Positions 1-7,228 of a stretch of DNA of 12,577 nt are shown here, piece by piece. Numbering within the stretch: position 1 is the stretch's first letter; every line of letters begins with the position of its first letter. The notes under the pieces were generated by a model. That model ran no database searches. It was not told the origin of the DNA and was given only the letters and a program-made list of their open reading frames with translations. Origin of the DNA: Campylobacterales bacterium. GTDB taxonomy: Bacteria; Campylobacterota; Campylobacteria; Campylobacterales; Hydrogenimonadaceae. The stretch lies in contig JAMONQ010000072.1 of assembly GCA_027065635.1 (NCBI GenBank), positions 1 to 12,577 on the forward strand, read 5' to 3'. The position numbers and the translations under genes are program-made.

Positions 1-972
1 TCGAACAACTGGGTCCTGAAGGGGGTATACTTCGATCTGATCAAAAACGGCGAAAAGGATCATATCATCACCACCGAGGTGGAGCATCCGTCGATCACGG
101 CGACGTGCCGATGGCTCGAAGAGCAGGGAGTGCGTATCACATACCTGCCGGTAAACGAAGAGGGGGTCGTAGAGGCCCACACGGTGGCCGACTTCATCAC
201 CGACAAGACCGCTCTGGTATCGATCATGTGGGCCAACAACGAAACGGGCGCCATATTTCCGGTCGAACAGATAGCGGAGATCTGCAAAGAAAGGGGCGTG
301 CTGTTTCATACGGACGGAGTACAGGCAATCGGCAAAATTCCCGTAGATGTCATCAAGGCGGGTGTCGACTTCATGAGCTTTTCGGCCCACAAGTTTCATG
401 GGCCCAAAGGGGTCGGCGCACTCTATATCAGAAAGGGCCAGCCGTTGACATCGCTGCTGCATGGGGGAGAGCATATGGGAGGCCGTCGCTCCGGAACACT
501 AAATGTGCCGGGCATAGTAGGCATGGGCAAAGCGATCGAGCTTGCAGACTACTATCTGAAGTTCGAAGAGCAGAATGTCCGGCGGCTGCGAGACAAACTC
601 GAAGACGCCATTTTGGAGATACCGGATATCTACAGCGTCGGTCCGAGAGAAAACCGTACACCGAATACCATCCTGGTATCGGTCCGCGGTGTCGAGGGTG
701 AAGCCATGCTGTGGGATCTGAACCGTGCAGGTATCGCCGCCAGCACAGGAAGCGCCTGCGCCAGCGAAGATCTGGAAGCCAACCCCATCATGACCGCAGT
801 GGGAGCCGACAGCGAGCTTGCCCATACTGCGGTAAGGCTGAGTCTGAGCCGCTTCAATACCGAAGAGGAGATAGACTATACGATAGAGGCTTTCAAAAAA
901 GCGGTCGAAAGGCTTCGGGCTATTTCGAGTTCGTATGCGTATCTGCCCGAAAGCATGAAAGAGAAACAGTAA
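1..972 (+). CDS. nifS: Cysteine desulfurase NifS, 5'-truncated by window edge
   Basis: PLP-dependent cysteine desulfurase that takes sulfur from L-cysteine as an enzyme persulfide and passes it to the NifU scaffold in the cytosol. The frame is open from base 1, and the first residues (SNNWVLKG) match the stretch just after the GGTE motif of the family, so roughly 75-80 N-terminal residues lie outside the window; 323 are present. Visible hallmarks, numbered from base 1, are the PLP-binding lysine in SAHKFHGPKG (Lys131, bases 391-393), the RSGTLN motif at 163-168, and the catalytic cysteine in TGSACASEDLE (Cys253, bases 757-759). It ends in TAA, and nifU starts 19 bp downstream, so the two are very likely one operon. 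Campylobacterota use NifS/NifU for general Fe-S biogenesis (known for Helicobacter pylori), so this pair does not imply nitrogen fixation. The identification is firm. Confidence 0.97.
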   Translation, partial: SNNWVLKGVYFDLIKNGEKDHIITTEVEHPSITATCRWLEEQGVRITYLPVNEEGVVEAHTVADFITDKTALVSIMWANNETGAIFPVEQIAEICKERGVLFHTDGVQAIGKIPVDVIKAGVDFMSFSAHKFHGPKGVGALYIRKGQPLTSLLHGGEHMGGRRSGTLNVPGIVGMGKAIELADYYLKFEEQNVRRLRDKLEDAILEIPDIYSVGPRENRTPNTILVSVRGVEGEAMLWDLNRAGIAASTGSACASEDLEANPIMTAVGADSELAHTAVRLSLSRFNTEEEIDYTIEAFKKAVERLRAISSSYAYLPESMKEKQ

Positions 973-991
973 GAATTATCAGGAGAATATT

Positions 992-1975
992 ATGGCAAAA
1001 CAGGATTTGATAGGCGGCAGCATCTGGGAAGAGTACAGCCAGAAAGTACAGGAGCTGATGAACAACCCCAAAAACCAGGGCGAACTTACGGAAGAGGATG
1101 CAAAACGCCTCGGCGGAGAGCTGATAGTAGCAGATTTCGGAGCGGAGAGCTGCGGCGATGCGGTACGACTCTACTGGATCGTGGATCCGAAAACCGACAA
1201 GATACTCGATGCGAAATTCAAAAGCTTCGGATGCGGTACCGCAATAGCCAGCAGCGACACTATGGTAGAGCTCTGTAAAGGAAAAACGGTCGACGAAGCC
1301 GTCAAGATAACCAATATCGACGTCGAAAAAGCGATGCGCGACACGCCTGACGTACCTGCTGTACCGCCGCAGAAGATGCACTGCTCGGTAATGGCATACG
1401 ATGTCATCAAAAAGGCCGCTTCCATCTACAAGGGTGTAGACATGGACAGCTTCGAAGATGAAATCATAGTCTGCGAATGTGCTCGCGTAAGCCTCGGGAC
1501 CATCAGGGAAGTTATCAAACTAAACGATCTCAAAACGGTCGAAGAGATCACGGACTACACCAAGGCCGGCGCCTTCTGCAAAAGCTGTATCAAGCCGGGC
1601 GGCCATGAAGAGCGCGAATACTACCTTGTAGACATTCTCGCTGAGGTACGCAAGGAGATGGAGGAGGAGAAACTCAAAGAGACTGTCGAAAAACAGGCTT
1701 CTGGCGAAGAGGTCTCCTTCAACGACATGACTCTCGTTCAAAAGATCAAGGCGATCGACAGTGTAATCGACGAGAGCGTACGCCAGTACCTCATCATGGA
1801 CGGCGGGAATATGGAGGTTCTCGATGTCAAGCAAAACGGACAGTATACAGATGTCTATATCAGGTACCTCGGTGCATGCTCAGGGTGCGCAAGCTCCACT
1901 ACCGGTACACTCTATGCCATAGAGTCGGTCCTTAAAGAGAAGCTCGATCCAAACATTCGCGTTCTGCCTATATAA
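992..1975 (+). CDS. nifU: Fe-S cluster assembly scaffold NifU (three-domain)
   Basis: Modular scaffold on which [2Fe-2S] and [4Fe-4S] clusters are built from NifS-derived sulfur before transfer to apoproteins. The 327-residue length and three-part layout are those of full-length NifU. Residues ~10-147 are the IscU-like domain, with ligand cysteines Cys54 (ESCGDAV), Cys81 (FGCGTA) and Cys131 (MHCSVM). Residues ~158-205 are a BFD-like [2Fe-2S] domain with CEC at 161-163 and CKSC at 196-199. Residues ~247-327 are the Nfu domain with CSGC at 296-299. All expected cysteines are present. The ATG at 992 follows a good ribosome binding site, AGGAG at 981-985, with a 6-base spacer, which fixes the start. 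The linker at ~219-242 is rich in Glu and Lys. It lies 19 bp after nifS and 9 bp before a small membrane-protein gene. It ends in TAA. Confidence 0.97.
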   Translation: MAKQDLIGGSIWEEYSQKVQELMNNPKNQGELTEEDAKRLGGELIVADFGAESCGDAVRLYWIVDPKTDKILDAKFKSFGCGTAIASSDTMVELCKGKTVDEAVKITNIDVEKAMRDTPDVPAVPPQKMHCSVMAYDVIKKAASIYKGVDMDSFEDEIIVCECARVSLGTIREVIKLNDLKTVEEITDYTKAGAFCKSCIKPGGHEEREYYLVDILAEVRKEMEEEKLKETVEKQASGEEVSFNDMTLVQKIKAIDSVIDESVRQYLIMDGGNMEVLDVKQNGQYTDVYIRYLGACSGCASSTTGTLYAIESVLKEKLDPNIRVLPI

Positions 1976-1984
1976 GGGTTGCGC

Positions 1985-2212
1985 ATGAAAAAAGAGGAGA
2001 AAAAGAGTCCCCTCAAAAGTGTGGGTATCTTTCTGCTCTTCGTAGCGATGGGCCTCTTTTACTGGGGCTATCACGAATCGCAGCAGATCGCGGAGCCTGT
2101 TGCCGGTCTTTTGCAAAAGGACAACGGTACCAGGCATATTCTTTTTATAAACATAACCGCGGCAATCCTCCTGCTTGTAGGCGGCTATCTATCCATGGAC
2201 GAATACAAGTAG
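1985..2212 (+). CDS. Small two-helix membrane protein, DUF3185-like
   Basis: A 75-residue protein with a charged N-terminus (MKKEEKKSPLK), a first hydrophobic helix at ~12-28, a polar loop starting GYHESQQIAEP, and a second helix at ~51-69. Length, two helices and the GY-x-x-SQ turn resemble the DUF3185 family of small inner-membrane proteins of unknown function; this is pattern memory, not a search result. I chose ATG 1985 over the in-frame TTG at 1979, because AAGGG at 1974-1978 sits six bases before the ATG but directly abuts the TTG. The ribosome binding site overlaps the nifU stop, so it is probably the last gene of the nifS-nifU transcript. No link to Fe-S assembly is visible, since it has no cysteines. 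It ends in TAG at 2210-2212, only 12 bp from the end of the converging minus-strand gene, and I see no terminator hairpin in that gap. Confidence 0.75.
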   Translation: MKKEEKKSPLKSVGIFLLFVAMGLFYWGYHESQQIAEPVAGLLQKDNGTRHILFINITAAILLLVGGYLSMDEYK

Positions 2213-2224
2213 CCCCTGCCGCAC

Positions 2225-3364
2225 CTATCCCTGATAGAAATTCAAAACCATCTTCTGCATGATCGTAATAAGACGGCTCTGCTGTAGAGCGATATACCCC
2301 TCTATCTTCTGTTTGAAAAAGTGGTTCGGGTATATGGCGAATACCGCCTGATCCTGCTCGCGGTTAAAAAGCATGGCCGAAATCCTGATATGCGCACTCT
2401 TTTGCTGCTGCTCTTTCAGATCGAATGCGAGCATGACGTGTGTCTCTCTTTCCGATAGGCACCGGTCGGCATCTTTTGGATTTTTGAGCTTGACCGCTAT
2501 CGAGTTGACCGCGAGGCTGTGAATCGTTCCGTAAATCTCCGAACCGTCGGCACACTCTATGGCCACGTCGATAGGCTCATCAGGCATGACCCTGATATTC
2601 TCCCTGTCAACCGGCGACTTGTCTATAAATCTAAGATTCGTCAACACGACCTCCGCACGGTTGGGAACCGCATTGGCGATATCGGCTTTTATGGTGTCCG
2701 GAAGGAGCGGATGCTTCAAAAAAGTAAAAGGTTCGTTTTTCAAAAAAGCGGCTTTTGCGAGCGAAGTTTTCAACCGTAAAAGACCGCCAGAGTAGCCAAG
2801 CACCTTAACCTCTTCGCTAAGAGGCATGCCGTTGTAGAAGTTGTAGAGAGTGACTTTTTTCTGATCCGCAAAGAAGTTGACGAAAATCTCCTCTTCGCCG
2901 CCCTGTGTGCAGAAATCATACTTGGCGGTACCGTAGCAGATCTTCCCTTCGCCCAGCTTTTCCGCCTGTTTCATATATCTTTGCACTCTCTCGACAAGAG
3001 AGTCGTAGCTATCCTCTTCATCGACTATCGTAAGTGCCGCATGGTTCATGTAAACACCTGTATCCTTATGAAGAGTCTCCTGGATATTTTTGGCTACCTG
3101 TACGGCACGGTGCAGATGCAGATCTTTCAAAAAGGTAAAAAGAAGCCCCTTTTCGCACAATAGCAGAACCGAAAAGTCGGTAAGCTCCTCAAGAGCCACG
3201 ACCGCATCTTCAAACATTTTCTCTTTGGGCTCCGGAAGTTTCAGGGAGAAGCACAAAAGGGCCAGGGAGACCCCGTTCCTTTTTACGAACTCTATATGCG
3301 ACTTCACCACTCCGCGATTGAGTGCGGCAGAGAAGAAGAGTCGTTCATCCTTATCCTGCTTCAT
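2225..3364 (-). CDS. PilZ-domain protein with degenerate GGDEF-like N-terminal region
   Basis: A 379-residue cytosolic protein with no signal peptide or membrane helix. Residues ~30-146 look like a worn-down GGDEF (diguanylate cyclase) fold: alternating hydrophobic strands (VSLALLCFSL, FSVLLLCEKG) and a segment at ~108-146 ending in YMKQAEKLGEGKICYG, which resembles the closing helix of GGDEF domains. There is no GGDEF signature, so cyclase activity is not expected. Residues ~250-350 look like PilZ, with the RxxxR c-di-GMP motif intact as RENIR (254-258). The second motif, normally D/NxSxxG, reads roughly SLAVN (283-287) and has lost the key Asp, Ser and Gly. It may bind c-di-GMP weakly or act as a protein-interaction module. 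Its ATG overlaps the hemJ TGA (ATGA at 3364-3361), so translation is probably coupled. No strong ribosome binding site is visible. It is the last gene of the minus-strand run and ends in TAG. The PilZ assignment is fairly sure; the N-terminal one is tentative. Confidence 0.8.
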   Translation of the reverse strand: MKQDKDERLFFSAALNRGVVKSHIEFVKRNGVSLALLCFSLKLPEPKEKMFEDAVVALEELTDFSVLLLCEKGLLFTFLKDLHLHRAVQVAKNIQETLHKDTGVYMNHAALTIVDEEDSYDSLVERVQRYMKQAEKLGEGKICYGTAKYDFCTQGGEEEIFVNFFADQKKVTLYNFYNGMPLSEEVKVLGYSGGLLRLKTSLAKAAFLKNEPFTFLKHPLLPDTIKADIANAVPNRAEVVLTNLRFIDKSPVDRENIRVMPDEPIDVAIECADGSEIYGTIHSLAVNSIAVKLKNPKDADRCLSERETHVMLAFDLKEQQQKSAHIRISAMLFNREQDQAVFAIYPNHFFKQKIEGYIALQQSRLITIMQKMVLNFYQG

Positions 3365-3795
3365 ATCGGCTTTACCACCACCATTATGACGATTATTATC
3401 ATGAGAATCGTCGGTACCTCGTTGTAAGCGCGGAAAAACTTCCCGCTCTTTATGCAGCTTCCCTCATGAAGTCTCTTTTTGAACCATCCCAAAGAGAAGT
3501 GATAGGCAACGAGCAAAATAGCGGCAGTAAGCTTGACATGCAGCCAGCCGCCGCTTTTGAACAGGGCAGGATTGAGCGCTATCATGGCGGTTCCGCTTAT
3601 GATCGTAGCCCACATGGCGGGAACACCTATATATTTATACAGCTTCTCCTCCTGAATCTTCACCACCTCTACGAAGCCTTCGTTGTCCGCATTCTCTTGG
3701 TGGTAGACGTAGAGTCTGGGCTGATAGAAAAGCATCGCCATCCAGCTCATGAAGCTCATAACATGAAAAGCGAGTATCCAGTTATAGTATTCCAT
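3361..3795 (-). CDS. hemJ: Protoporphyrinogen IX oxidase HemJ (UPF0093 family)
   Basis: Integral inner-membrane protein that catalyses oxidation of protoporphyrinogen IX to protoporphyrin IX, the penultimate step of heme synthesis, in bacteria lacking HemG and HemY. The 144 residues match the family length and show four hydrophobic segments (~5-23, 55-75, 84-104, 127-142). Family hallmarks visible are the N-terminal histidine (His11 in AFHVMSFMSWM), LFYQPRLYVYH at 22-32, GWLHVKLTAA at 83-92 with conserved His and Lys, AYH at 97-99, FRAYNEVPT at 121-129, and the C-terminal VVVKPI. The ATG abuts the TAG of the upstream small gene with no gap, and a purine-rich AAGGAAGAG ribosome binding site lies inside the end of that gene, so translation is likely coupled. 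Its TGA overlaps the PilZ gene's ATG. Heme supply fits a sulfur-respiring, cytochrome-rich neighbourhood. Confidence 0.9.
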   Translation of the reverse strand: MEYYNWILAFHVMSFMSWMAMLFYQPRLYVYHQENADNEGFVEVVKIQEEKLYKYIGVPAMWATIISGTAMIALNPALFKSGGWLHVKLTAAILLVAYHFSLGWFKKRLHEGSCIKSGKFFRAYNEVPTILMIIIVIMVVVKPI

Positions 3796-4032
3796 CTAAC
3801 TCTTCCTTGTGCGAAAAACTTTTCTCACCTTCCAAACCGCCAGCCTGAAAGGCAATATGACAAGGTAGGCGGCAAACGTGAGATAAAACGGATGAAGCAT
3901 ACCCAAAGGGCTCTGAGGCAGAGCTTTGAGATGCGATACCGGCTCATCCAGACAGGCGTTCATATGTATCGTGCAGGAGAGAAGCAAAAAAAGTACCAAA
4001 TAGACGGCAAGTTCGATCTTGAAGCGTTTCAT
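3796..4032 (-). CDS. Small membrane protein of unknown function between sqr and hemJ
   Basis: A 78-residue protein with two hydrophobic segments, ~8-24 (ELAVYLVLFLLLSC) and ~49-64 (FYLTFAAYLVILPF), joined by a loop holding two cysteines (Cys20, Cys27) and three histidines, and ending in a basic tail (WKVRKVFRTRKS). I do not recognise a named family. The tight packing with hemJ (TAG then ATG, no gap) makes it a real gene and suggests a membrane role linked to HemJ or SQR. No ribosome binding site precedes the ATG; the nearest one, AGGAGAGG, overlaps the sqr stop about 40 bases upstream, and a hairpin at 4049-4071 lies in between. No other standard in-frame start exists after the sqr stop. The gene is in the same reading frame as sqr, 14 codons after its TAG. 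Function is open; a membrane anchor for SQR is speculation. Confidence 0.7.
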   Translation of the reverse strand: MKRFKIELAVYLVLFLLLSCTIHMNACLDEPVSHLKALPQSPLGMLHPFYLTFAAYLVILPFRLAVWKVRKVFRTRKS

Positions 4033-4048
4033 ACGAGGTGGTGCCGGC

Positions 4049-4071
4049 AGGCTCTTTCGGCAAAAGAGCCT
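4049..4071 (-). other. Intercistronic hairpin between sqr and the small membrane gene
   Basis: A perfect 9-bp inverted repeat (AGGCTCTTT / AAAGAGCCT) with a 5-base loop. On the transcribed minus strand it begins directly after the AGGAG that overlaps the sqr stop. No T-run follows, so it is not a classical intrinsic terminator. It could slow 3' decay of the sqr message, set the sqr to hemJ expression ratio, or bring the upstream AGGAG closer to the next ATG. The structure is seen; the role is inference. Confidence 0.6.
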
Positions 4072-4074
4072 CTC

Positions 4075-5562
4075 CTACATCAGCCCCCGCATCATCAGAT
4101 TCCAGTACATCGGCTTGAGCATATAGAGGTCAAAAGCCCACCAGATCCAGCGCGGCTTGGCAGGATCGAGAGGAAAGGAGGGAGCCGGACCGTCGTAATT
4201 GAACTCCGCGAGCATTATCTTTCCGTACTGGGTCTTCAAAGGACACACGGTATACCCGTCGAACTTTGCCGGCAGATCCTTTCCTTCCATAGCGGCGATC
4301 AGATTCTCCTGCACTACGGGCCCGTGGTGACGCGCCGAGCCTCCGGTCTTGCCGAGAGGAATTCCCAGAATATCTCCTATCCCGAAAACATTTTTGTACT
4401 TCATATGCTGAAGAGTATATCTGTCGCATGCCAGCCACCCCTTGGCCGTACCCTTGGGCCAGCCAAGAGGCGAATCTGCTACCGCGTCCACAGCCTTCAT
4501 GGGCGGTACGATATGGATGAAGTCGTACCCGATCTCCACGGTCTCCCTCTTTGTGATCATATCGTACTCTTCCAGATCGGGATCGTACTCCCCTTTTATC
4601 TGGTATGTGTGCTCGAATGTCGCGATCCTCTTTTCGGGATCTATTTTGCGCAAAACATGGTTCCACTTGTCGGTTATGTTGCCGTACATCGGCGTTACTT
4701 CATCCACGAGAGTTTTGTTGTACTCCGGCAGACCGAAGAGCTTGTCACCCTTTTTGCAAAAGAGAGCTTTTACGTTTTTGTGGACATCGAGACCGCCTGT
4801 GGGACCGTTTCCGCGCAAAAAGTCGTCACTAAGATAGAGAATCTTCTGCGGGGCCCCTCCGCACTTTATAGGCGTATCCGGCTGCGTATATATCGCGGTG
4901 ATCGGTGCGGACTCGCTCGCCTTCTCCGCTGCCGCTCTAAGCTGCCTGAACCACTCCCAGGTGGCCGTGCCGCCTCTGGCGGTACCTTTTAGAGGATCGT
5001 TCAGATAGACACTCGAGATACCGTCGCGTCCTACCAGCTCCGGCCTCATCCCCTCTATCCCTTCGTAGTCGTACTGAAGACCGGTAGCCACTACCAGAAA
5101 ATCATACTTCACCTTGCCGTTTTTGGCGGTTTCGACCAGGTTGGAGTCAGGATCGAAAACCTTCACCTCGTCCTTGATCCACTTGACACCGTCAGGCATG
5201 AGATCAGAGTTCGGCTTGCGAATCTCGTCTTCCGTATAGAGGCCTGCCGCCATAAAGACCTGTCCCGGCTGATAGAGATGTATATCGTTGGGGGCTATTA
5301 CGGTTATCTCGGCATTTGGAGCCGCTTTCCTGAGCCTGGCGGCTATCAAAACACCGCCGGTTCCGCCTCCGACTACGACTATACCGGCTTTGGCATCGCT
5401 GGAGGGAGCGCCCTCCTCCTCGGCCGATGCGGGGGTGGCTCCCATCATGGCCGCGGCGCCGCCAACACCCATAAGCTTCAAGGCGTCACGACGGCTCAGC
5501 CCCTCTTTTCCGAGAGCCTCTTCTACGGCATCCCTGCTCTTTGCGAACTCTTTTTTATTCAT
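4075..5562 (-). CDS. sqr: Tat-exported sulfide:quinone oxidoreductase, SQOR/type II-like
   Basis: FAD enzyme expected to oxidise sulfide and pass electrons to the quinone pool. The 495 residues start with a Tat signal: a long n-region, SRRDALKLMG (twin Arg 24-25), a hydrophobic run, and a cleavage site near ASA at 45-47. This suggests export with FAD already bound. The mature part has the FAD motif VGGGTGG (64-70), the first redox cysteine in IKCGGAPQKI (Cys234), TLQHMKYKNVFGIGD (383-397), YTVCPLKTQYG (438-448), and a C-terminal amphipathic WAFDLYMLKPMYWNLMMRG suited to membrane contact. These blocks follow mitochondrial and type II SQOR in order. The second redox cysteine, which in human SQOR follows GIGD, is Ile here (GIGDI); another cysteine lies 18 residues earlier (WLACD, Cys379). 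A related flavocytochrome c-type sulfide dehydrogenase is possible, but the quinone-type tail argues for SQR. It probably leads a four-gene operon. It ends in TAG. Confidence 0.88.
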   Translation of the reverse strand: MNKKEFAKSRDAVEEALGKEGLSRRDALKLMGVGGAAAMMGATPASAEEEGAPSSDAKAGIVVVGGGTGGVLIAARLRKAAPNAEITVIAPNDIHLYQPGQVFMAAGLYTEDEIRKPNSDLMPDGVKWIKDEVKVFDPDSNLVETAKNGKVKYDFLVVATGLQYDYEGIEGMRPELVGRDGISSVYLNDPLKGTARGGTATWEWFRQLRAAAEKASESAPITAIYTQPDTPIKCGGAPQKILYLSDDFLRGNGPTGGLDVHKNVKALFCKKGDKLFGLPEYNKTLVDEVTPMYGNITDKWNHVLRKIDPEKRIATFEHTYQIKGEYDPDLEEYDMITKRETVEIGYDFIHIVPPMKAVDAVADSPLGWPKGTAKGWLACDRYTLQHMKYKNVFGIGDILGIPLGKTGGSARHHGPVVQENLIAAMEGKDLPAKFDGYTVCPLKTQYGKIMLAEFNYDGPAPSFPLDPAKPRWIWWAFDLYMLKPMYWNLMMRGLM

Positions 5563-5595
5563 GGTATTACCCCCGGATTTTATGCAATTTTAAAT

Positions 5596-5601
5596 ATTAT
5601 A
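5596..5601 (-). promoter_or_regulatory. Probable -10 element for the sqr operon
   Basis: In the 46-bp gap after recJ the minus strand carries a perfect TATAAT, followed by an AT-rich stretch. It lies 33 bases before the sqr ATG, leaving a leader of about 25-30 bases with a GGGGG run before the start. No convincing -35 box is visible, which is normal for the major sigma factor of Campylobacterota. It would let sqr be transcribed independently of recJ. Confidence 0.5.
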
Positions 5602-5608
5602 GTACTCT

Positions 5609-7228
5609 CTACTTAAATACTATCTTATCCACGAGCATCTGTATGGAACGCCTTTCGTTAAACTCGTTGATCTGAAGCGACCCTACCATCGTCAGGATCT
5701 CCCCCTTCCTTACCTCTTTGTCGAATCCGAACCGAATCGCTTCGAGAGTATTTCGGCCGTCGCCTACAAGAAGTTTGAGATGGTTGCCCTGCGCACCCAG
5801 ACGGCGTACCTCCAGCACCCTGACCCCGCTAATCTGAAATCGCGGACGATCGTTGGCCTCTCCGTAAGGCTCGTAGCTCTGTAAAATCTCCATCAACTCC
5901 CAGTCTATCTCATAAAGCGGCAGTTCGCCCATGATCCTGTCGGCAGAGACAAAATGCGAAGGGTCTATTTTTGCGGCAACTGCGCATATCTCCTTCCTGA
6001 AAAGATCGATAGAGTCGACGGACACAGCGAGTCCCGCCGCCATTTTATGGCCGCCAAATCCGAGAAGATACTTTTCGCAGCTTTGCAAAAGTGCAAAAAG
6101 ATCGACCTCCCCCACACTCCTGCCGCTACCTTTGGCACGACCGCCCTGTATACTCAATACGATAGAGGGCTTACCGAAACGCTCCGCCAGACGAGAGGCG
6201 ACGATCCCTACCACCCCTTCGTGCCACCCCTCTTTGGCTACCACTATTACCGGAGCGTCGGGGTCGGCCATCGCTATCGCCTCCTCCGTAGCTTCCGCTT
6301 CGGTAGCGCGCCGCATGCGGTTGAGCTCTTCGAGCCTGAGCCAGCGCCTGCTCGCCTCCGAGAGGTTTTTGGACCTTAAAAATTTCAGCGCTTCGGTAGC
6401 ATCGGCCATTCTGCCGGCACTGTTTATTCTCGGCGCTACCGCAAATCCGATATCCATGGATGCGAAGCTGCTCTTTCCAAGATAGGCCCTCGCCGCCTCG
6501 AACGCGGGACGCCTGGAAACGGAAATCATAGCCAGGCCTCTTTGCACCAGTGGACGATTTATCGAAACGAGGGGCATCACATCGGCCACGATCGCCAGCG
6601 CAAGAAGATCGAGAAAGCGGGACATCGAAAGATCTATACCGAGTCTGATCTTCAGTGCACCCACAAGAAACCAGGCGACCTGCGCTCCGCATATCTCCGG
6701 ATAGGCAAAACTGCACTCCCGTTTTTTTGGATTTACGACGGCATATGCGTCCGGCACTCCCCGGGCTACCGTATGGTGGTCCGTAATTATCAGATCGATA
6801 CCGCGACTCTTGCACTCATTCGCAGCCTCGAATGCAGTGATGCCGTTGTCGACCGTAATAATGAGATCGGCCTCTATTTTCTCCAGAAGCCCGGAAGATA
6901 TACCGTAACCGTCTTTGAACCTGTTTGGAATGATCGTATCGACCGGATACCCTATCAGTTCGAAAAACTCTTCCATTATCGCGGCGGAGACGACACCGTC
7001 CACATCGTAATCGCCCACCACGACAATGCGCTCTTTGTCTCTTATGGCCCGTACGATTCTATCGGCGGCCCTCTTCATATCGTGCAGTTCGAAAGGATCG
7101 GGAATATCTTTGAGCTTTTTGAATCCCTCCGAAAAGCGCGCCGCAAGCAGACTCTTTATCTTCTCTTTTGTAAGACGCGGCAACCGCTCCTTGCTATCGG
7201 ATAATCCTGCTCTCTCCGCTCTACTCAT
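5609..7228 (-). CDS. recJ: Single-stranded-DNA-specific 5'-3' exonuclease RecJ
   Basis: DHH-family, metal-dependent exonuclease that degrades single-stranded DNA 5' to 3' in recombination, mismatch and base-excision repair. With the chosen start it has 539 residues, typical for RecJ. Motifs in order are VVVGDYDVDGV (69-79), IITVDNG (123-129), the name-giving DHH in IITDHH (147-152), NSAGRM (269-274), and the DHHA1 motif GGHKMAAG (392-399), followed by an OB-fold C-terminus. Frame-open extensions upstream reach 7327, but the family normally begins shortly before the LTKEKIKSLL helix. I therefore take ATG 7228 (MSRAERAG), which overlaps the pyrG end by 8 bp; ATG 7237, three codons earlier, is equally possible. 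Neither has a clear ribosome binding site, so reinitiation after pyrG is likely. The pyrG-recJ order is also found in Campylobacter jejuni and Helicobacter pylori. It ends in TAG. Confidence 0.93.
   Translation of the reverse strand: MSRAERAGLSDSKERLPRLTKEKIKSLLAARFSEGFKKLKDIPDPFELHDMKRAADRIVRAIRDKERIVVVGDYDVDGVVSAAIMEEFFELIGYPVDTIIPNRFKDGYGISSGLLEKIEADLIITVDNGITAFEAANECKSRGIDLIITDHHTVARGVPDAYAVVNPKKRECSFAYPEICGAQVAWFLVGALKIRLGIDLSMSRFLDLLALAIVADVMPLVSINRPLVQRGLAMISVSRRPAFEAARAYLGKSSFASMDIGFAVAPRINSAGRMADATEALKFLRSKNLSEASRRWLRLEELNRMRRATEAEATEEAIAMADPDAPVIVVAKEGWHEGVVGIVASRLAERFGKPSIVLSIQGGRAKGSGRSVGEVDLFALLQSCEKYLLGFGGHKMAAGLAVSVDSIDLFRKEICAVAAKIDPSHFVSADRIMGELPLYEIDWELMEILQSYEPYGEANDRPRFQISGVRVLEVRRLGAQGNHLKLLVGDGRNTLEAIRFGFDKEVRKGEILTMVGSLQINEFNERRSIQMLVDKIVFK

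Noticed and set aside
1..1975. NifS/NifU as evidence of a nitrogen-fixation cluster
   Set aside because: Campylobacterota use NifS/NifU for general Fe-S assembly, and no nitrogenase gene is present in the window.
1979..1984. TTG start two codons earlier for the small DUF3185-like gene
   Set aside because: It touches the AAGGG ribosome binding site with no spacer, while the ATG at 1985 has a six-base spacer.
3322..4992. A 556-codon open frame on the plus strand opposite the PilZ start, hemJ, the small gene and most of sqr
   Set aside because: It is antisense to firmly identified genes, its translation has no family-like motifs and is rich in His and Arg, and it stays open because the minus-strand codon pattern avoids stops in that frame.
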